Shown here piece after piece: positions 6,359 through 9,427 of a DNA stretch of 9,427 nt. Position numbers and translations under genes: made by a program. Source of the stretch: Clostridia bacterium. Lineage in GTDB: Bacteria > Bacillota > Clostridia > Oscillospirales > CAG-272. The stretch lies in assembly GCA_017461825.1 (NCBI GenBank), contig JAFTXB010000036.1:1-9427 (forward strand), in the 5' to 3' direction. Under the pieces are notes generated by a model. It was not told the origin of the DNA, ran no database searches, and saw only the letters and a program-made list of their open reading frames with translations. The first letter of the stretch is position 1, and the number at the start of each line of letters is the position of its first letter.

Positions 6359-6922
6359 ATGCCGACACCCGCACGCCGATATTCGTTGCAAAAGCTGACA
6401 CTTTGCGCTCTGTTTGCAGCCCTCATTTCCGTGCTATCGCCCATTGCGATCCCGCTGGGTCCCATTCCCTTGTCGCTCGGACTGCTTGGCGTGCTCGTTA
6501 CAGCCGTCACTCTGCCACCCCTGCAAAGCATGGCGGCGGTCGGGGTGTTCCTTGCCATCGGGCTCTGCGGTCTCCCCGTATTCAGCGGCGGTGGAAGCGG
6601 CGCGATGATCCTCGTGGGACCAACGGGCGGCTATTTATGGTCGTATCTGCTGTGCGCACCTCTTGTCTCCTGCTTCTCAAAAAAAATAAAGCCTTCGCGT
6701 CCGCATCTGGGAACATTTCTTGCCTGCCTTGTAGGTGTTCTTGTTTGCTATACCTGCGGCACGTTGCAATACTGCCTCTTGACGCATACAAAGCCCCTCC
6801 CCGCACTGCTCGTGTGCGTCGTTCCCTTTCTTCCTCTTGACCTTCTCAAAGCTGTGGCGGCTGCCTATCTTGGATCGCGACTGAGCCCCCTTATAACCCT
6901 CAAACAGCGACACGGGCACTAA
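6359..6922 (+). CDS. bioY: BioY, biotin-specific S component of an ECF transporter
   Basis: This is a 187-residue integral membrane protein that binds biotin and works with a shared energising module (EcfA, EcfA', EcfT) encoded elsewhere. Hydrophobic segments fall at about 12-32, 38-55, 57-73, 85-106, 117-135 and 147-170. The family signature is GLCGLPVFSGGG (68-79) followed by GPTGGYLWSYL (87-97), typical of the BioY substrate-binding loop and helix. PIPLSLGLLGVLV (35-47) matches the conserved second segment. The start at 6359 has AAAGGAGG at 6345-6352, 6 bases upstream. The gene stands alone, with its own promoter and terminator and no biotin synthesis gene nearby, which suggests the organism scavenges biotin (inference). 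Confidence 0.95.
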   Translation: MPTPARRYSLQKLTLCALFAALISVLSPIAIPLGPIPLSLGLLGVLVTAVTLPPLQSMAAVGVFLAIGLCGLPVFSGGGSGAMILVGPTGGYLWSYLLCAPLVSCFSKKIKPSRPHLGTFLACLVGVLVCYTCGTLQYCLLTHTKPLPALLVCVVPFLPLDLLKAVAAAYLGSRLSPLITLKQRHGH

Positions 6923-6956
6923 GCGTGTCGCTGTTTGTTATTTGATACTCTTTTTT
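6901..6956 (+). terminator. Rho-independent terminator overlapping the 3' end of bioY
   Basis: CAAACAGCGACACG (6901-6914) pairs perfectly with CGTGTCGCTGTTTG (6924-6937), 14 bp with a 9-base loop. T-rich sequence follows, including TTTTTT at 6951-6956. The 5' arm encodes the last residues of BioY (KQRHGH) and the TAA stop lies inside the loop. Confidence 0.88.
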
Positions 6957-7045
6957 CACCTTCCACCCCCAAACGGCATATACTGTGATCGGAATATTAT
7001 TTCTTTAAAAAATTCAAATTTTTTTAAAAAATCGTAAAAAAGCAC

Positions 7046-7074
7046 TTCCCTTTTCATATATTGTATGTTATAAT
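7046..7074 (+). promoter_or_regulatory. Extended -10 promoter of murA
   Basis: TATAAT at 7069-7074 is preceded by TG at 7066-7067, giving an exact extended -10 element. The region 17 bases upstream (TTCCCT, 7046-7051) matches the -35 consensus only weakly, as is common for extended -10 promoters. AT-rich tracts at 7004-7041 lie where an UP element would be. The leader before murA would be about 55 bases. Confidence 0.7.
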
Positions 7075-7134
7075 AATATATATATAGGTTACGGCATTCT
7101 TTTTGCGGTTTATTTCTTTGCGGGGGGACACGGT

Positions 7135-8427
7135 ATGGCAACAAAATTCATCGTTCGGGGCGGAAAACCACTGTATGGGGAGATTTCCATCAGCGGTATG
7201 AAAAACGCCGCTCTGCCCATTCTGTTTGCAACGGTTTTGGTGGGCGGAGTTTGTACACTCAATAACATTCCCGTAGTCAGCGATATCACAATGTCGCTTG
7301 ATGTTCTGCACCAAATGGGTGCACGTATTTCACATCGCAAAAACGGAACCCTGCGCATCGACACCACACATATCAACCAAGGATCCTCCCCCGCTGAGCT
7401 CGTCAAGCAGATGCGCGGTTCAACATATCTGCTGGGAGCCGAGCTTGGAAGATTTGGCAAGGCAGATGTGGGACACCCGGGAGGATGTGATTTTGGTACG
7501 CGCCCGCTCGACCAACACATGAAAGGATTTGAGGCATTGGGTGCCACCGTTGAAAACGGCGGCGGTTATATCCGTCTCACAGCACCGAATGGCTTACACG
7601 GCAACTCGGTCTATTTTGACGTTGCCTCCGTGGGTGCAACCGTCAATGTTATTTTGGCTTCTGTTTTTGCAGAAGGTACAACAGTGATCGACAATGCCGC
7701 GAGAGAACCCCATATCGTTGACCTTGCAAACTTCCTTAACTCCTGCGGCGCAAATATCACGGGTGCGGGTACGCCTATGATCAAGGTGCGCGGCGTGACG
7801 GAATTGCACGGCTGTGATTATACCATCATTCCCGACATGATCGAGGCTGGAACCTACATGGCGGCGGCAGCGGCAGCCGGCGGTTGTGTCCGCATCAATT
7901 CGATCATCCCAAAGCACATTGAAACCATCACGGCTAAGCTGTGCGAGATGGGCGTTTGTGTGGAGGAATATGATGACTACGTAGTGGTAAAGAGCACCGA
8001 GGAATTGCGAAATGTCAACATCAAAACGCTCCCCTATCCGGGATTTCCCACCGATATGCACCCCCAGTTTGCGCCTCTCTTGTGCTTGGCGGGCGGTGTG
8101 AGCTGCATTCAGGAAGGAATTTGGGAAAACCGATTCCGCTATGTGGATGAGCTTTGCAAGATGGGAGCCAATATTCGCGTGGACGGCAGAACTGCCACAT
8201 ACACGGGCGGAGAAAAGCTGAAAGGTGCTCCCGTGGATGCCATGGATCTGCGTGCGGGTGCGGCGCTGGTTATTGCAGGACTTGCGGCAGAGGGTGTCAC
8301 CGAAATTGGCGGTGTGCAGTACATCAAACGCGGATATGACGACATTGTAGGCAAGCTCCAAGCCCTTGGTGCCGACATCGAAGAGGTCACCGTGCGCGAG
8401 CAGGAAACGATCAAAAAAGCGAATTGA
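7135..8427 (+). CDS. murA: UDP-N-acetylglucosamine 1-carboxyvinyltransferase MurA
   Basis: MurA transfers enolpyruvate from phosphoenolpyruvate to UDP-GlcNAc, the first committed step of peptidoglycan synthesis in the cytoplasm. At 430 residues it is close to the usual length of about 419. Key residues are visible: K23 in SGMKNAALP (E. coli Lys22), the PEP-binding and fosfomycin-reactive C118 in HPGGCDFGTRPLD (E. coli Cys115), D307 in PTDMHPQF (Asp305), R373 in DLRAGAALV (Arg371) and R399 in IKRGYDD (Arg397). Because Cys rather than Asp is present, the enzyme should be fosfomycin-sensitive (inference). The start at 7135 has GGGGGGA at 7122-7128, 6 bases upstream. Many Bacillota carry two MurA paralogues, and which one this is cannot be told here. 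It is monocistronic, with its own promoter and terminator. Confidence 0.97.
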   Translation: MATKFIVRGGKPLYGEISISGMKNAALPILFATVLVGGVCTLNNIPVVSDITMSLDVLHQMGARISHRKNGTLRIDTTHINQGSSPAELVKQMRGSTYLLGAELGRFGKADVGHPGGCDFGTRPLDQHMKGFEALGATVENGGGYIRLTAPNGLHGNSVYFDVASVGATVNVILASVFAEGTTVIDNAAREPHIVDLANFLNSCGANITGAGTPMIKVRGVTELHGCDYTIIPDMIEAGTYMAAAAAAGGCVRINSIIPKHIETITAKLCEMGVCVEEYDDYVVVKSTEELRNVNIKTLPYPGFPTDMHPQFAPLLCLAGGVSCIQEGIWENRFRYVDELCKMGANIRVDGRTATYTGGEKLKGAPVDAMDLRAGAALVIAGLAAEGVTEIGGVQYIKRGYDDIVGKLQALGADIEEVTVREQETIKKAN

Positions 8428-8435
8428 ATACACGA

Positions 8436-8482
8436 AAAGAGCGCGCTTGATACGATTCAACAATCAAGTGCGCTTTTATTTA
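8436..8482 (+). terminator. Rho-independent terminator of murA
   Basis: AGCGCGCTTGAT (8440-8451) pairs with ATCAAGTGCGCT (8463-8474), 12 bp including one G-U pair, with an 11-base loop. TTTTATTTAT follows, and the A-rich 5' flank extends the stem. It lies 12 bases after the murA stop. Confidence 0.87.
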
Positions 8483-8507
8483 TCTGTATTTTCATTCCAA
8501 GCCTTTT

Positions 8508-8562
8508 GGGGAAATGTTTTGAAAGGGGTGTGGGGAAAACTTTTTCAAAAGTTTTCCCCACA
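8508..8562. repeat. Three-unit complementary repeat in the murA/tal intergenic region
   Basis: A near-perfect palindrome has arms at 8529-8544 (TGTGGGGAAAACTTTT) and 8547-8562, 16 bp around a 2-base centre. A third unit, GGGGAAATGTTTTGAAA at 8508-8524, is complementary in 15 of 17 positions to 8543-8559. The right arm can therefore pair either with the middle unit or with the left one. It sits 7 bases past the tal stop codon. Neither side has the T-run of a standard terminator, though it probably acts as a 3' hairpin of the tal mRNA. It could also be a copy of a dispersed intergenic repeat family. Confidence 0.75.
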
Positions 8563-8569
8563 AAAACAA

Positions 8570-9217
8570 TTACTTTTTAAACACACTGTTCCAGTCTGCC
8601 ATAAAGCGCTCGATGCCAAGATCGGTCAAGGGGTGCTTGAGCATCTGCATGATGACCTTATATGGTACGGTTGCAATGTGCGCACCGCTTTTTGCCGAAT
8701 CGGTTACGTCCTGCGGACCGCGGATGCTGGCGGCGATGATCTCGGTCTCAATGCCGTGAATATCAAAGATGGCGGCAATGTCCTCAACAACCGACATACC
8801 GTTGTCGGAAATGTCATCCAGTCTGCCGATAAAGGGGCTGACGTAGGTAGCACCTGCCTTTGCCGCGAGCAATGCCTGCGCGGGGCTGAAAATCAGCGTC
8901 ACGTTGGTATGAATGCCCTCGGATGCAAGGATTTTGACAGCCTTGAGCCCTTCCTCGGTGATCGGGATCTTAATGACGATATTTTTGTGAATGGCGGCAA
9001 GGACACGCGCCTCCTTTACCATGCCCGCTGCATCGTCGGCAACTACCTCGGCACTGATGGGGCCGTCCACAATTGAGGTGATCTCACGGATCACGCTTTG
9101 AAAATCCTTACCCTCTTTTGCAATAAGCGAAGGATTTGTAGTAACACCGCAAATCACACCAAGATCATTAGCACGGCGAATTTCGTCTACGTTTGCTGTA
9201 TCAATAAAAAGTTTCAT
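8570..9217 (-). CDS. tal: Transaldolase of the small TalC/FSA-like class
   Basis: This 215-residue TIM-barrel aldolase transfers a dihydroxyacetone unit between sugar phosphates (sedoheptulose 7-phosphate and glyceraldehyde 3-phosphate) in the non-oxidative pentose phosphate pathway. The N-terminus MKLFIDTANVDEIR and GVTTNPSL (24-31) are typical. The Schiff-base lysine is K83 in VIKIPIT. Other conserved motifs are TLIFSPAQALLAAKAGA (107-123) and SPFIGRLDD (127-135). E57 (SAEV) and F129 (SPFIGR) occupy positions where fructose-6-phosphate aldolase has Gln59 and Tyr131, which favours transaldolase over FSA. The start at 9217 has AGGGAG at 9226-9231, 8 bases upstream. It is monocistronic and converges on murA. 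Its probable job is pentose metabolism, which would fit arabinose use by the same genome (inference). Confidence 0.94.
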   Translation of the reverse strand: MKLFIDTANVDEIRRANDLGVICGVTTNPSLIAKEGKDFQSVIREITSIVDGPISAEVVADDAAGMVKEARVLAAIHKNIVIKIPITEEGLKAVKILASEGIHTNVTLIFSPAQALLAAKAGATYVSPFIGRLDDISDNGMSVVEDIAAIFDIHGIETEIIAASIRGPQDVTDSAKSGAHIATVPYKVIMQMLKHPLTDLGIERFMADWNSVFKK

Positions 9218-9252
9218 TTTGATATCTCCCTTTCGGTTTTTGATCGGGATAT

Positions 9253-9281
9253 ATTATACTCCTTCTCCTATAGATTGTCAA
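9253..9281 (-). promoter_or_regulatory. Consensus sigma-A promoter of tal
   Basis: On the - strand TTGACA (9281-9276) and TATAAT (9258-9253) are perfect and 17 bases apart. Transcription would start near 9246, with a leader of about 28 bases. Confidence 0.88.
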
Positions 9282-9306
9282 TCTTTTTCATACTTTTTGA
9301 AAGATT
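9280..9306. promoter_or_regulatory. Inverted repeat touching the tal -35 box, possible operator
   Basis: AATCTTT (9280-9286) and AAAGATT (9300-9306) form a 7-bp inverted repeat with 13 bases between. The inner arm overlaps the last bases of the -35 box. The position suits a regulator of tal, but the sequence is AT-rich and the match may be chance. Confidence 0.25.
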
Positions 9307-9400
9307 TTCATTTAAAAAGGCTGCAAGCATCAAACTTTTTCAAACATATGCTTGAAAAGCGACAAAATTGTTATGAAACAAAGATTTTTACAGTTAACCC

Positions 9401-9427
9401 TTGACAACCAATTCGACAATGTGATAA
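9401..9427 (+). promoter_or_regulatory. Probable rightward promoter cut by the window edge
   Basis: TTGACA at 9401-9406 is followed 16 bases later by GATAA at 9423-9427, a -10 box that would be one mismatch from consensus if the next base is T. It points to a gene outside the window that is divergent from tal. Confidence 0.45.

Noticed and set aside
7594..8463. 289-codon open frame opposite murA
   Set aside because: It is antisense to the whole conserved C-terminal part of murA; cysteine- and histidine-rich composition is typical of a shadow frame.
8508..8562. Standard Rho-independent terminator for tal
   Set aside because: The palindrome is strong but neither flank has a U-run in the tal direction, so it is listed as a repeat instead.

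Overview
The window looks like an ordinary chromosomal segment of a Bacillota (Firmicutes) bacterium, most likely an uncultured gut or rumen member of class Clostridia. This rests on strong purine-rich ribosome binding sites, textbook sigma-A promoters, a long-form ribosome hibernation factor, a short clostridial-type inorganic pyrophosphatase, a BspA-type leucine-rich-repeat protein and a solitary BioY. The lineage below class level is a guess. Nine protein-coding genes are supported, one of them cut by the left edge, plus one doubtful 13-codon ORF. No rRNA, tRNA, CRISPR array, insertion sequence or prophage gene was found, and no gene-free stretch exceeds about 260 bases.

Left part (1-2510): a GH127/DUF1680 beta-L-arabinofuranosidase-like gene reads leftward out of the window. 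A divergent AraC-family regulator lies on the other side of a 163-base gap. This has the shape of a local plant-glycan utilisation switch. The regulator has a perfect consensus promoter. The enzyme gene has no visible consensus promoter, as expected if it depends on an activator. A short motif, ATTTTAC, recurs three times in the gap and is a candidate operator half-site.

Middle (2473-6300): a leftward transcription unit starts at a perfect consensus promoter and carries ligA (NAD-dependent DNA ligase), a short inorganic pyrophosphatase-like gene whose ribosome binding site overlaps the ligA stop, and a small cytosolic LRR protein. It ends at a bidirectional terminator shared with the araC-type gene. 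Divergent from ligA is hpf, which has its own strong promoter and a 13-bp perfect hairpin behind it.

Right part (6298-9427): bioY (biotin uptake S component) and murA (first committed step of peptidoglycan synthesis) are monocistronic rightward genes with their own promoters and terminators. A transaldolase of the small TalC/FSA-like class converges on murA from the right. The murA/tal gap holds an unusual three-unit complementary repeat. A further rightward promoter is cut by the right edge.

No clearly new multi-gene system is visible. The items most worth a second look are the ATTTTAC motif of the divergent GH127/araC gap, the three-unit repeat next to tal, the atypical pyrophosphatase-like gene and LRR protein behind ligA, and the 5' stem-loop of the ligA mRNA.
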